DNA of 64,000 nucleotides from CALNXN01 sp942490645 (GTDB lineage Bacteria; Pseudomonadota; Alphaproteobacteria; Rhodobacterales; Rhodobacteraceae), in contig CALNXN010000007.1 in NCBI GenBank assembly GCA_942490645.1, positions 372,001 to 436,000 of the forward strand, given 5' to 3'. A model generated the notes under the pieces. That model had not been told where the DNA came from, ran no database searches, and saw only the letters and a program-made list of their open reading frames with translations. Shown one piece after another: positions 19,190-27,685 of this stretch; within the stretch, counting starts at the first letter, position 1, and each line of letters starts with the position of its first letter. Position numbers and translations under genes: made by a program.

Positions 19190-19423
19190 TCAGTCCGGTG
19201 CGGTGGCACGCGCCTGCAAATTGCGCAGCACATAAAGCCGGATCGCCGACGCCAGCCCGGTGTCGGTGCCGCGATCTACATCAATTTCGGCCACCAAGGC
19301 ATTGATTGGCATGGAGTTTTGCGCGGCTATGGCGCGCAGCTCCTGCCAAAAGGCATCCTCAAGGGAAATCGACGTACGGTGCCCCTTGAGCGTGACCGAA
19401 TGCTTGATGGGCCGTCCGCTCAT
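19190..19423 (-). CDS. Ribbon-helix-helix domain protein
   Basis: 77-residue protein with SVTLKGHRTSISLEDAFWQELRAIA, a ribbon-helix-helix start as in the RHH_4 family. These are small DNA-binding proteins, target unknown. Its ATG overlaps the stop of the DUF4169 gene (ATGA), so it is translated from the fumC transcript. Confidence 0.82.
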   Translation of the reverse strand: MSGRPIKHSVTLKGHRTSISLEDAFWQELRAIAAQNSMPINALVAEIDVDRGTDTGLASAIRLYVLRNLQARATAPD

Positions 19424-19596
19424 GTGTCGCGTTTGTGCGCATCCAGATTGCGGGCAATCTTTTCCGCTTTGGCTTTCAGCAGGTCTTTTTGGGCCTTGGT
19501 CTGACCGAAAGCGACGGCGTTTTCACCAGCGCGTGCCTTGCGGGATGCGCGGTTGCGCTCTTTCTTGACCTTGTTCAGATTGATGGGGGCGCTCAT
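19420..19596 (-). CDS. DUF4169 small protein
   Basis: 58 residues: MSAPINLNKVKKERNRASRK and then charged helix to NLDAHKRDT. This matches DUF4169, a short Lys/Arg-rich alphaproteobacterial family of unknown role. The ATG overlaps the fumC stop and its TGA overlaps the next ATG, giving fumC-DUF4169-RHH in one overlapping run. Confidence 0.85.
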   Translation of the reverse strand: MSAPINLNKVKKERNRASRKARAGENAVAFGQTKAQKDLLKAKAEKIARNLDAHKRDT

Positions 19597-20984
19597 TTCG
19601 GTCCAATCATGTTTTCCGGGCGCACCACGCGCTCAAATGTTTCGGCGTCGACAAACCCCAGCGCGATGGCTTCTTCCTTGAGGGTTGTGCCGTTTTTATG
19701 CGCGGTTTTGGCGACCTTGGTGGCGTTGTCATACCCGATTTCCGGCGCCAGCGCTGTCACCAGCATCAGTGATTCACGCATCAGCTTTTCGATCCGGTCC
19801 GCATCGGCCTGAAGGCCCGCCACCAGATTGTCGGTGAACGCCGAGGCAGCATCGCCCAAAAGTTGCATGGATTGCAGCACGTTATAGGCCATCATGGGCT
19901 TGTAGACGTTCAGCTCGAAATGACCCTGCGATCCTGCAAAGCCGACCGCGGCATCATTGCCAAAGACATGCGCGCAAACCTGGGTCAGCGCCTCGCATTG
20001 GGTCGGGTTGACCTTGCCCGGCATGATCGACGACCCCGGCTCGTTTTCCGGCAAGATCAGCTCGCCCAGCCCACAGCGCGGTCCGGAACCCAATAGGCGG
20101 ATATCGTTGGCGATCTTGAACAGGCTCGCGGCCACGGTTTTCAGCGCGCCGGAAATTTCGACCATCGCGTCATGTGCGGCAAGCGCCTCGAATTTGTTGG
20201 GCGCCGTGATAAAGGGCAGGCCGGTGATCTCGGCCATGTTATTTGCGACCATCACGTCCCACCCTTTTTTGGTGTTCAGCCCGGTGCCAACGGCAGTGCC
20301 ACCTTGCGCCAACTCGTATATGCGCCCCAGCGCGTCCTTGACCCGCTGAATGCCCATCGCAACCTGATGCGCATAGCCGGAAAACTCCTGGCTCAGTGTC
20401 AGAGGCGTCGCGTCCTGCGTGTGCGTGCGGCCAATCTTGATGATGCCGTCGAACTCCTTGATCTTGGATTCCAGCGCGAAATGCAGTTTGGCCAGCCCCG
20501 GCAAGAGCACGTTATGCGCAGTCATCGCCGCCGAGATATGCATGGCCGTCGGAAAAGTGTCGTTGGAAGATTGCCCCATGTTGCAGTGATCGTTGGGGTG
20601 CACGGGGTCTTTGGAACCGATCACGCCGCCCATGATTTCAATCGCGCGGTTGGCGATGACTTCGTTGGCGTTCATGTTGGATTGCGTGCCCGATCCGGTT
20701 TGCCAGACGACCAATGGGAAATTGTCGTCAAACTTGCCTTCGATGACTTCCCCGGCGGCTTGGGTAATGGCTTTGCCACGTTCAGCATCAAGATCACCCA
20801 ATTCCACATTGGCCTGTGCGCAGGCCTTCTTGATCACACCGAGGGCGCGGACCAAGGCGATAGGTTGTTTTTCCCACCCAATCGGAAAGTTCATGATCGA
20901 GCGTTGTGTCTGTGCGCCCCAATATTTGTCTGCGGGCACTTCAAGGGGGCCAAAACTGTCGGTCTCTGTGCGCGTGTCTGTCAT
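19593..20984 (-). CDS. fumC: Class II fumarate hydratase
   Basis: 463 residues. It turns fumarate to malate in the TCA cycle and needs no iron-sulfur cluster. Blocks are DSFGPLEVPADKYWGAQTQR, TGSGTQSNMNANEV, SSNDTFPTAMH and the superfamily signature GSSIMPGKVNPTQ. The ATG at 20984 gives the usual start; the frame stays open to 21116. It leads a three-gene overlapping unit and has two palindromic elements 30-90 bp upstream. Confidence 0.96.
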   Translation of the reverse strand: MTDTRTETDSFGPLEVPADKYWGAQTQRSIMNFPIGWEKQPIALVRALGVIKKACAQANVELGDLDAERGKAITQAAGEVIEGKFDDNFPLVVWQTGSGTQSNMNANEVIANRAIEIMGGVIGSKDPVHPNDHCNMGQSSNDTFPTAMHISAAMTAHNVLLPGLAKLHFALESKIKEFDGIIKIGRTHTQDATPLTLSQEFSGYAHQVAMGIQRVKDALGRIYELAQGGTAVGTGLNTKKGWDVMVANNMAEITGLPFITAPNKFEALAAHDAMVEISGALKTVAASLFKIANDIRLLGSGPRCGLGELILPENEPGSSIMPGKVNPTQCEALTQVCAHVFGNDAAVGFAGSQGHFELNVYKPMMAYNVLQSMQLLGDAASAFTDNLVAGLQADADRIEKLMRESLMLVTALAPEIGYDNATKVAKTAHKNGTTLKEEAIALGFVDAETFERVVRPENMIGPK

Positions 20985-21013
20985 GGGATGTCTCCTGATG
21001 CGGGCGTGGCGTT

Positions 21014-21071
21014 TAGGTACTCTGTTACCTATCCCCAAGCAAACATCAATACTGTATACAGTTGTATACAG
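21014..21071. promoter_or_regulatory. Candidate operators upstream of fumC
   Basis: TAGGTA (21014-21019) and TACCTA (21026-21031) form an inverted repeat with a 6-bp gap. Next to it CTGTATACAG (21052-21061), a perfect palindrome, is directly followed by TTGTATACAG (21062-21071). TTGTATACAA-like sites are used by some FCD-type GntR regulators. The block lies between fumC (start 20984, leftward) and the exported protein (start 21235, rightward). Confidence 0.55.
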
Positions 21072-21234
21072 ATATCTGCGGCGGAATGCCCCGCGACAGG
21101 CCGCGATATCAGTCATTGGCGATGCAGGTTTTTGTGTTCACCCAAGGCAAACCCTGTGAAGTGGCTGGAAAAAGACTATATTATACTTGAGGGAATTTGT
21201 ACCGCGCACGCGCGACTGTATTGGAGGATGTGTC

Positions 21235-21774
21235 ATGGGTGTTATCCGCGTTGGATCTGCGGCTTTGGGGCTTATTGTGGCCTTTGCAATGTGCCTGCCA
21301 GCTTGGGCAGATATTTCACGTTTCACGGGGGAATACACCGGGTCCGCCGAGGTCGTCGAGGCCGATGGGACGGTTGAACCACGTGATATGAGCGTGACGA
21401 TCTCGGAACTAAAGAAGGGGTTTCAGATCAACTGGACGTCGACCACTTATCGCGGCGATGGTCGGGTGTCTGAGAAATCCTACACCATCAATTTCTTGCC
21501 CACCGACCGTGGTGACGTCTATTCAGCAGCCATGCAGCGCAACGTGTTTGGCCATGAGGTGCAATTGAACCCCATGAAAGGCGAGCCGTTCGTCTGGGCC
21601 CGGATCAACAGCGACACACTGAGCGTCTATTCGCTCTTTGTCGCAGCAGATGGAGGCTACGAGATCCAGCAATTTGATCGCACATTGGCCGAGGGCGGGT
21701 TGGATCTGGCGTTTTCGCGCGTCCGAAACGGAGAAATTCAGCGCACCGTCAACAGCTTCCTCGAGAAGCAGTGA
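21235..21774 (+). CDS. Exported protein of unknown function
   Basis: 179 residues with a signal peptide (GLIVAFAMCLPAWADIS, cut probably after AWA). The mature part is beta-rich, with YTGSAEVVEADGTVEPRDM and TYRGDGRVSEKSYTINFLP, and looks like a single periplasmic barrel-type domain. GGAG precedes the ATG by seven bases. I do not recognise a named family. It is convergent with sspB. Confidence 0.75.
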   Translation: MGVIRVGSAALGLIVAFAMCLPAWADISRFTGEYTGSAEVVEADGTVEPRDMSVTISELKKGFQINWTSTTYRGDGRVSEKSYTINFLPTDRGDVYSAAMQRNVFGHEVQLNPMKGEPFVWARINSDTLSVYSLFVAADGGYEIQQFDRTLAEGGLDLAFSRVRNGEIQRTVNSFLEKQ

Positions 21775-22287
21775 TCATTTGCGAAAGCTGTCCAGAGACA
21801 CGATGTCGGCGTCCTTGGGTGCGTCATCTTTCTCATCAGCGGCAGGTTTGGTGTCCTTGACCTTGGCTGACTTGGGCGGAACCGTGGGCACGATCGCTTT
21901 GGATGGCGTGTCGCTGTCTTGATCGCCCTCATCTGACTGGGTTTCAAACCGCAGACCGAATTCGACGGATGGATCAACGAAGGTCTTGATCGCGTCGTAC
22001 GGAATATAAAGCGGTTCAGGTGCATCGCCGAAATTGAGCGTGACCGAAAACCCGTCTTCGCCAACATCGAGATTGTCATACCAGTGCTGCATGACCACCG
22101 TCATTTCACCGGGGTAGCGATCAAAGAGCCAATCGGCCAGTTCCGCATCCGGATGGTCGGTGTCAAAGGTAATGAAGAAGTGGTGCGTTCCGGGCAGTCC
22201 ATTGTCGGACACGTCTTGCAGCACCTTGCGAATGAGGCCTCTCATGGCTTCGTGCATAAGGTTGCCGTAATCAATGCTGCGGGACAT
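21775..22287 (-). CDS. sspB: SspB-family ClpXP adaptor
   Basis: 170 residues. N-terminal SspB fold: YGNLMHEAMRGLIRKVL, HHFFITFDTDHPDAELADWL, PGEMTVVMQHWYDNL, VTLNFGDAPEPLYIPYDAI. The tail is charged and ends IVSLDSFRK, as expected for the peptide that docks on the ClpX zinc domain. It delivers SsrA-tagged proteins to ClpXP. The tmRNA gene that makes such tags is about 3 kb away. Confidence 0.88.
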   Translation of the reverse strand: MSRSIDYGNLMHEAMRGLIRKVLQDVSDNGLPGTHHFFITFDTDHPDAELADWLFDRYPGEMTVVMQHWYDNLDVGEDGFSVTLNFGDAPEPLYIPYDAIKTFVDPSVEFGLRFETQSDEGDQDSDTPSKAIVPTVPPKSAKVKDTKPAADEKDDAPKDADIVSLDSFRK

Positions 22288-22372
22288 GACGATCCTTTCG
22301 GCTGTCTGTCTCAAACATAGCCGATTCCGTGCCGGAGAAAAGAGGGCACCGTCGAAATAGCGTGGCTTTGGC

Positions 22373-23620
22373 TCAGAGCAGAGACATAAGCAGGCCCGCG
22401 GCAGCCATGAGCCCCAAAACGGGCACCATCCCAAGGCGCAATCCCAGCAGAAGCACCGCCGCCAGCACACTGAGCCCCAGCGCGCCAAGATCCAGTGTGG
22501 CAAGCACGGGCACCGGCAAGGCCAGAGGCGCGAGATGGGTGACTTCCGCAAATATCACATGCAGCGCGAACCAGATCGCAAGGTTAAGGATCACGCCCAC
22601 CACGGCCGCCGTGATCGCCCGCAACGCGGCGGACAAGCGCGGTTTGGTCGCAATGATGTCGAGATAGGGGCCCGCGACGAATATCCACAAAAAGCAGGGG
22701 GCAAACGTTACCCAAAGAGCAATCAGACCCGCGACCAGGGCCATGCCGACGCCTTCATGAGCGTAGCCGGCCAACATCGCCACGAATTGCGTCACAAGGA
22801 TCAGCGGCCCCGGCGTGGTCTCCGCCAGCCCCAGCGCGTCGATCATCTGCGCGGTGGTGATCCATCCAAAATCCTGCACGACCGTTTGCGTCATATAGGC
22901 CAGCACCGCGTAGGCACCGCCGAATGTGACAACCGCCAGTTTGGAGAAAAAGAGCCCCAGCTGTAGCAAGAACGTGTGATCCAGCAGCCAAAGAACGGCG
23001 AGTGGCGTGGCCCAGATCGCGCCCCATAGGGCGACCGTGCGCAGGATGTTCGGTGCGGGCCCTGCGACGGGGTGGTCAGGCGCTGTGGTTTCGGACACCG
23101 TCAACGCGCCGTAAAGGCCAGCGGCAAGAATGATCAGCGGAAAGGGCACGCCAAACACAAAAAGCGCCGCGAACGCGCCTGCCGCAAGCCACCATGCCGC
23201 GCCGGTTTCCAGCGCCCGTTGCGCCACCTTAAGCAAGGCCTGAAGCACAATCACGATGACGGCGGCCTTGATCCCGGCAAAGGCGGCTTGCACCAAAGGC
23301 ACCTGCCCGAAAGATGCATATCCCACGGCCAGAGCGGCGATCACAAAGGCACCGGGCAGCACAAAGAGCAGCCCCGCGATCAACCCGCCGGTCGTGCCGC
23401 GCAACCGCCAGCCCGCATAGGTCGCCAGTTGCATCGCTTCGGGTCCGGGCAGCAGCATGCACAAGGACAAGGCGCGTAGAAAAATTTGCTCGCTCAGCCA
23501 TTTTTTTTCATCGACAAGAACGCGGTGCATAAGTGCGATTTGTGCCGCAGGGCCACCAAAAGACAACAGACCGATCCGACCGAATGTTGCGATGAGTTCG
23601 CGGTTCGAAACGTCAGTCAT
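22373..23620 (-). CDS. chrA: Chromate transporter ChrA
   Basis: 415-residue integral membrane protein with two CHR domains: LIATFGRIGLLSFGGPAAQI in the first and FFSKLAVVTFGGAYAVLAYM in the second, each with the FGG..A signature and a PGP/LLPGPEA or TTPGP motif. It exports chromate. Its ATG overlaps the chrB-like stop (ATGA), so both are co-translated. Confidence 0.93.
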   Translation of the reverse strand: MTDVSNRELIATFGRIGLLSFGGPAAQIALMHRVLVDEKKWLSEQIFLRALSLCMLLPGPEAMQLATYAGWRLRGTTGGLIAGLLFVLPGAFVIAALAVGYASFGQVPLVQAAFAGIKAAVIVIVLQALLKVAQRALETGAAWWLAAGAFAALFVFGVPFPLIILAAGLYGALTVSETTAPDHPVAGPAPNILRTVALWGAIWATPLAVLWLLDHTFLLQLGLFFSKLAVVTFGGAYAVLAYMTQTVVQDFGWITTAQMIDALGLAETTPGPLILVTQFVAMLAGYAHEGVGMALVAGLIALWVTFAPCFLWIFVAGPYLDIIATKPRLSAALRAITAAVVGVILNLAIWFALHVIFAEVTHLAPLALPVPVLATLDLGALGLSVLAAVLLLGLRLGMVPVLGLMAAAGLLMSLL

Positions 23621-24417
23621 GCCTCATCCCACGTGTGGGTTTCGGTGCGCCCGTCACGTGCCCAGCGGTAGAGCGCGTCATAGAGGACCATGCCCGCATC
23701 CAGCTGCGCCAGATCATCGGAATAGGCCCGTGACAGGCCGACGCTGAGCGCAAGCAACCCGGCGGCCTGCGCAGATTGATCGTGGGTGTCAGTGTCCGCC
23801 GCCCGGATCACGTCGGCCATATGCGTCAAGGCATCATGAGCCAACCCAAAACGATCCACCATCATGTCGAAGGTGCAAAAAGCACCAGAATGGGTCCAGT
23901 CGGCGCCGGGCACGTCGAAGGGTGTCGCATCGAATTTGGACGCAACATCAAGTACATCGGAGGCAGGAACATATAGAAATCGCGCCTGCGGATCGACAAA
24001 GCGCCGGATCAGCCAAGGGCAGGCGATGCGGTCGATCTTGGGGCGGTGGCGCGTGACCCAGAGCGTGCCGTTTGTCGAGGCGGGGATGCAGGCAAGAGGC
24101 ACCCGCGGCAAGTCCGCGTCGCGCCACGCGATATTGCCGCCCTCCAGCGCCTCGGCGGCGATACCGTGGCTGCGCAGCAAGGCAGCAGCACCATGGCTGA
24201 GTTTGCGCCCTTTTTGGCAGATGCAGACCACGCGCTGGCCATGCAGTTCCTGAACCAAGTCGGGCAGGGCGTCATGCGACCAACGCCGCGCCGTCGGAAT
24301 GAGAAACGGATCGTCATTAACGTCGTCGTCGAGGCTGACATCAAGGACCACCGGGGCCTGCGGTGTTCCGATAAGACGCATGAGAGCAGCGGGAGAGATA
24401 GAGGTAAAGCGGGCCAT
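23617..24417 (-). CDS. Rhodanese-chromate resistance fusion (ChrB-type)
   Basis: 266 residues. The N-terminal rhodanese-like domain (about 1-105) has VVLDVSLDDD and the active-site Cys in VVCICQKGRKLS. The C-terminal chromate resistance domain (about 115-260) has LWVTRHRPKIDRIACPWLIRRFVDP and a His/Asp-rich part HSGAFCTFDMMVDRFGL. ChrB-like proteins sense or handle chromate and accompany ChrA, as here. Confidence 0.87.
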   Translation of the reverse strand: MARFTSISPAALMRLIGTPQAPVVLDVSLDDDVNDDPFLIPTARRWSHDALPDLVQELHGQRVVCICQKGRKLSHGAAALLRSHGIAAEALEGGNIAWRDADLPRVPLACIPASTNGTLWVTRHRPKIDRIACPWLIRRFVDPQARFLYVPASDVLDVASKFDATPFDVPGADWTHSGAFCTFDMMVDRFGLAHDALTHMADVIRAADTDTHDQSAQAAGLLALSVGLSRAYSDDLAQLDAGMVLYDALYRWARDGRTETHTWDEA

Positions 24418-24540
24418 TTTGAAGCATCCTTTGATCAGCAGTCAGGATGCGATACTTGGGCCTGAGCCTCACGGGGCGATCGCGCACTCCCCATGACCGA
24501 CCAATGCCACAGCCAAAGCGGGCGCGTCAATCGGCAATGG

Positions 24541-24969
24541 TTAACGCAGGATGGTGCCGCTCAGCAAAAGCGCAAAGGCGTCGTGCGGCAATTGTCCCAA
24601 TTGCTCGAAGAAGGGCACGAAGTCGAAGGTCGGATAGCTTTCAACGATGATTTCGCCTTCGATGCGCATGGATGTTTGCCAAACTGCCGTGACGGGCGTA
24701 CCTGTGCCGGCCTTTTCGCCGCTGAGCCGCAACATGGCGCTGATCCAAGAGCCATCTTGAACACAGTGCAGAACATCCACGTTGATCGCGTCCAGAAATT
24801 CATGAAGAATAGAGATCAAGTCACTGATTTCATTTGGGTCTATCGACCCTTGCGGCATCAGGCAATCGGCGGCGTCGGCGGGTGCATAGAGCGAGCCGAT
24901 TTGGTCGACGCGCCCCTCTGTCCAGAGGATGCGATACCAGCGCGCGACGACTTCGGTTTTGCTTAGCAT
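24541..24969 (-). CDS. NTF2/SnoaL-like protein
   Basis: 142 residues with the small cone-shaped NTF2 fold pattern (VVARWYRILWTEGRVDQI at the start, then WQTSMRIEGEIIVESYPTFDFVPFFEQLGQL). Role unknown; such domains are enzymes, regulators or immunity factors. GAGG six bases before the ATG at 24969 supports this start over the upstream 25011. A strong inverted repeat (25018-25045) sits just upstream. Confidence 0.65.
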   Translation of the reverse strand: MLSKTEVVARWYRILWTEGRVDQIGSLYAPADAADCLMPQGSIDPNEISDLISILHEFLDAINVDVLHCVQDGSWISAMLRLSGEKAGTGTPVTAVWQTSMRIEGEIIVESYPTFDFVPFFEQLGQLPHDAFALLLSGTILR

Positions 24970-25017
24970 AACGACCTCAGGCAAATACGGGTTGACGCAC
25001 TTTGACATCAAGTTCCG

Positions 25018-25045
25018 TATAAGTTGTAAACGTGTGCAACTTATA
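25018..25045. promoter_or_regulatory. 9-bp inverted repeat, candidate operator
   Basis: TATAAGTTG (25018-25026) and CAACTTATA (25037-25045) are perfect reverse complements with a 10-bp gap. It lies about 50 bp upstream of the NTF2-like gene and just past the tmRNA gene end. The form suits a TetR- or MarR-type site; a tmRNA 3' hairpin is less likely since no T-run follows. Confidence 0.5.
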
Positions 25046-25078
25046 AGTGTATCACTCAGGAAAGCTTGAGGGGAGAAA

Positions 25079-25436
25079 GTGCAGGCTTCTGTTGCCAGGT
25101 GCCTGCGAACCCCGCCAAACGCTGCAAAGCGAGAGGACTTAGATTTCAGTATCGCCGGTCGCTTACGCGGCCATTGCTACTGGAGCACGATTGTCATTTG
25201 CAATTGTACAAGTTTCGCCGATAACGGTGGCAGACTGCCGAGACAAAGCATAACCCCTTTAGACGTTCGTCGATCCTGTTTCGGCCCCATGATCCCCAAA
25301 TGAAGGATTTTGGTGGAGCCGCCGGGTACCGCCCCCGGGTCCGATCCGCTTATTACGAGCGCGTTTATGTCCATAGTCCCGAAGGACACGATAGACATAG
25401 GTGAAGATCGCCGAAATCTCAAGGGGTAACCACCAA
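25079..25436 (-). ncRNA. ssrA: Two-piece permuted tmRNA
   Basis: Read leftward, the acceptor piece comes first and ends in CGGCTCCACCA (CCA at 25311-25313). A spacer of 22 nt (25289-25310) follows, then the coding piece begins GGGGCCGAAACAGGATCGAC at 25288. GGGGCCG pairs with CGGCTCC to make the 7-bp acceptor stem across the two pieces, with one G-U pair. The tag reading frame is at 25163-25201 and encodes ANDNRAPVAMAA then TAA. A GCAGGC/GCCTGC hairpin (25081-25106) marks the downstream fold. The order acceptor-spacer-coding is the circular permutation known from alphaproteobacteria. Outer ends are estimates. Its product rescues stalled ribosomes. Confidence 0.93.
25163..25201 (-). other. tmRNA tag-peptide frame
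   Basis: Twelve codons plus TAA give ANDNRAPVAMAA. The C-terminal small hydrophobic residues are the usual ClpX degron, and the AND start is the SspB-contact side. Confidence 0.93.
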
Positions 25437-25439
25437 ATG

Positions 25440-25560
25440 GCAATTTTCGGAGTTGCGTGGATAAATGTACAAGTAGTTGTTTAATAATATATATTTAAGC
25501 GGGCTTATTAATGTAAAAATTCACGTGAATTCGATAGTTTTTTATGAAGTGGGTGTCAGG
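25440..25560 (-). promoter_or_regulatory. AT-rich promoter region of ssrA with palindrome
   Basis: A strongly AT-rich stretch in GC-rich surroundings. It includes the perfect 14-bp palindrome AATTCACGTGAATT (25518-25531). Reading leftward, TTTACA and a later TATATA about 18 bases apart could be -35 and -10 elements for tmRNA. The remaining sequence to 25740 shows no gene. Confidence 0.5.
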
Positions 25561-25740
25561 GTGTGTGTCGCCCTGCGCATATGCAAACCGAGATCTCGCT
25601 CATTGCAATACAGGAAATGACGGGTTGAAACGAACTGCTCAGCGTGACTTGCGCAGCAGAATGCATCGGGCTTTTTGATCAGTTGAGTGTCCATAACGGC
25701 CGGGTCGGGCCAAAGCCGGGTTCGAGTCCAAATCTTTGCG

Positions 25741-26277
25741 TTAAGGTGCGATCAAAACACGACCCAAGACGTCGATCTCACCGTCGATCAGGCGGATGAC
25801 AAGCACTTCGCCGGACCGTGTGCTTTGCCCGGTCAGAGCTGAGATATTCACCTGATGTGTGACCAGCATCAAACGCTCTGACGTCGCCGAGATCAGATCA
25901 ACGGTTTCTTTGGTCTGTTGATCACGGGTGGAACGGTCCTCAAAAAACGAGTTGAGCGAGGGAGCGTCGACTACGGGTCCGACCGCAAGAAGATCCGCGG
26001 TTTCGCGCGTTCGGCACCACTGGCTGGTGAAAACGACGTCAAACGTGATGCCGCGCGCTCGCAGCGCCGCACCGGTCGCACGGGCTTGTTGCTGTCCGCG
26101 TGCGTCCAGATTGCGCTGGGTCGCACAGTTGTCGATCTCCATACCTGACGGATCCCCGGTACCCGGAGCCAGTGCATGGCGCATGATTGCAATCGCGCCG
26201 GGCTGCGAAAACGCCTCCCAGTCGTCATCCGCCGCGGCACCTGAACTCAGAAGAAATATCAGTAAAATCCAACGCAT
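25741..26277 (-). CDS. Exported histidine phosphatase family protein
   Basis: 178 residues with a signal peptide (WILLIFLLSSGAAAD). The phosphatase core starts AIMRHALAPGTGDP, where Arg-His is the catalytic pair (RHA instead of the common RHG), followed by LDARGQQQARATGAALRARG, SQWCRTRETADLL and the second catalytic His in LMLVTHQVN. Likely periplasmic; substrate unknown. The upstream in-frame extension to 26433 lacks family features. Confidence 0.82.
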   Translation of the reverse strand: MRWILLIFLLSSGAAADDDWEAFSQPGAIAIMRHALAPGTGDPSGMEIDNCATQRNLDARGQQQARATGAALRARGITFDVVFTSQWCRTRETADLLAVGPVVDAPSLNSFFEDRSTRDQQTKETVDLISATSERLMLVTHQVNISALTGQSTRSGEVLVIRLIDGEIDVLGRVLIAP

Positions 26278-26494
26278 GGAGGAAAGGTAACGCGGGCGTT
26301 GCGGCTGTCCAGTGCGCGCACTTGGATGATCTGAAAGAGCATCTGCGTCTCGGTATGGCGGGTTAGGAGTTGTTTGCGTCGGGGGGGAAACCCGCGCGGG
26401 CCAGAAAATGACCCGCCCTGCGTTGTAAGACACGTGCTAAGCTCGCCCTGTATGGATCATCAAACACTCACACCATCAGATCGGGAGTTTCGAA

Positions 26495-27403
26495 ATGAAC
26501 AACCAAACGCATCCAGTAAAACGCAAGAAGGCGACAGATTTTGATCAACGCATTCTTGAGATTTTCGACGGCTATGTACACGGCAAGATCACCAAGCGTC
26601 AGTTCATGAGCCAAGCCGGCAAATATGCAGCCGTCGGCGTTACCGGTGCGATGATCCTCGAGCAATTGCAGCCCAATTACGCCTTTGCGCAGCAGGTGTC
26701 GCCGGATGATCCCGACATAGAAACCGCCGTGATCGAATACGGTAGCCCCCAAGGACATGGCATGATCCGCGGGCTGATTGCCAAGCCCGCAGGTGTGGAC
26801 GAACCGCTTCCGGCGGTGCTTGTCGTGCATGAGAATCGAGGCCTCAACCCCTATATCGAGGACGTTGTTCGGCGCACGGCCAAGGCCGGGTATCTGGCGT
26901 TCGGGCCGGATGGTTTGACGCCGCTGGGTGGCTATCCGGGCACTGATGAAGAGGGCCGGGAAATGCAGCGCACGCTGGATGGTGCCAAGCTGATGGAGGA
27001 CTTTTTCGCCGCCTTCGAATTCCTGCGCGATCACGACGACACGACCGGGCGGGTGGGTGCGGTCGGCTTTTGCTATGGCGGCGGCGTTTGCAACGCCCTT
27101 GCGGTCGCCTATCCGGACCTTGCCGCATCTGTCCCATTCTACGGGCGCCAGGCCGCTGCCGAAGACGTGCCAGCCATAGAGGCGCCGCTTTTGATCCATT
27201 ATGCGGGCCTTGATGAACGTATCAACGCAGGTTGGGACGCATATTCGGAGGCGTTGCGGGCCAATCAAAAGGAGTTCAGCGTCCATTTTTACCCCGACGT
27301 GAACCATGGATTCCACAACGACACCACGCCCCGTTACGACGAAGAGGCCGCGACCCTCGCATGGGATCGCACAATCGCTTTTTTTGACGAACACATCCGA
27401 TGA
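26495..27403 (+). CDS. Dienelactone hydrolase family protein
   Basis: 302 residues. An N-terminal helix-rich region with KITKRQFMSQAGKYAAVGVTGAM resembles a Tat-type or membrane-anchor segment with KR in place of RR. The alpha/beta hydrolase domain (about 85-300) has the Glu in VVHENRGL, the nucleophile Cys in GFCYGGG and the His in VNHGFHND. It opens lactone or ester bonds; the true substrate is unknown. GGGAG before the ATG fits. Confidence 0.87.
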   Translation: MNNQTHPVKRKKATDFDQRILEIFDGYVHGKITKRQFMSQAGKYAAVGVTGAMILEQLQPNYAFAQQVSPDDPDIETAVIEYGSPQGHGMIRGLIAKPAGVDEPLPAVLVVHENRGLNPYIEDVVRRTAKAGYLAFGPDGLTPLGGYPGTDEEGREMQRTLDGAKLMEDFFAAFEFLRDHDDTTGRVGAVGFCYGGGVCNALAVAYPDLAASVPFYGRQAAAEDVPAIEAPLLIHYAGLDERINAGWDAYSEALRANQKEFSVHFYPDVNHGFHNDTTPRYDEEAATLAWDRTIAFFDEHIR

Positions 27404-27685
27404 CCAGAGATTGCATGACGCGATAACGAATTGATCCAGAAAGCCCCCGTTTTCGACGTCGAACGGGACTGACATTCGCTATTCTGCACAAGGTCGCGTC
27501 TGCACTTGAAACGGGACACAACGTTCGATTGCGTGGAGCTGGGCAAGGGGTCCGGTATCTCAACGTATAACGGCGAGCCCGGGTGCAACAGAGGCTGCGG
27601 CGGCTCACAACAAGCTGTGATCGGGTGACGGATTGCCCTCTGCGTGCGGCACGCTACCCTCGATCAAAGGATCAGGGCAAATCAT

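Noticed and set aside
20172..21377. A 401-residue rightward protein over fumC
   Set aside because: Antisense shadow of fumC that then runs into the promoter region.
25715..25740. A tRNA 3' fragment (GGGTTCGAGTCC)
   Set aside because: The T-arm does not pair fully and no other tRNA part is present.
26468..27475. A 335-residue leftward protein over the dienelactone hydrolase
   Set aside because: Shadow frame; the rightward gene has all catalytic motifs and a ribosome site.
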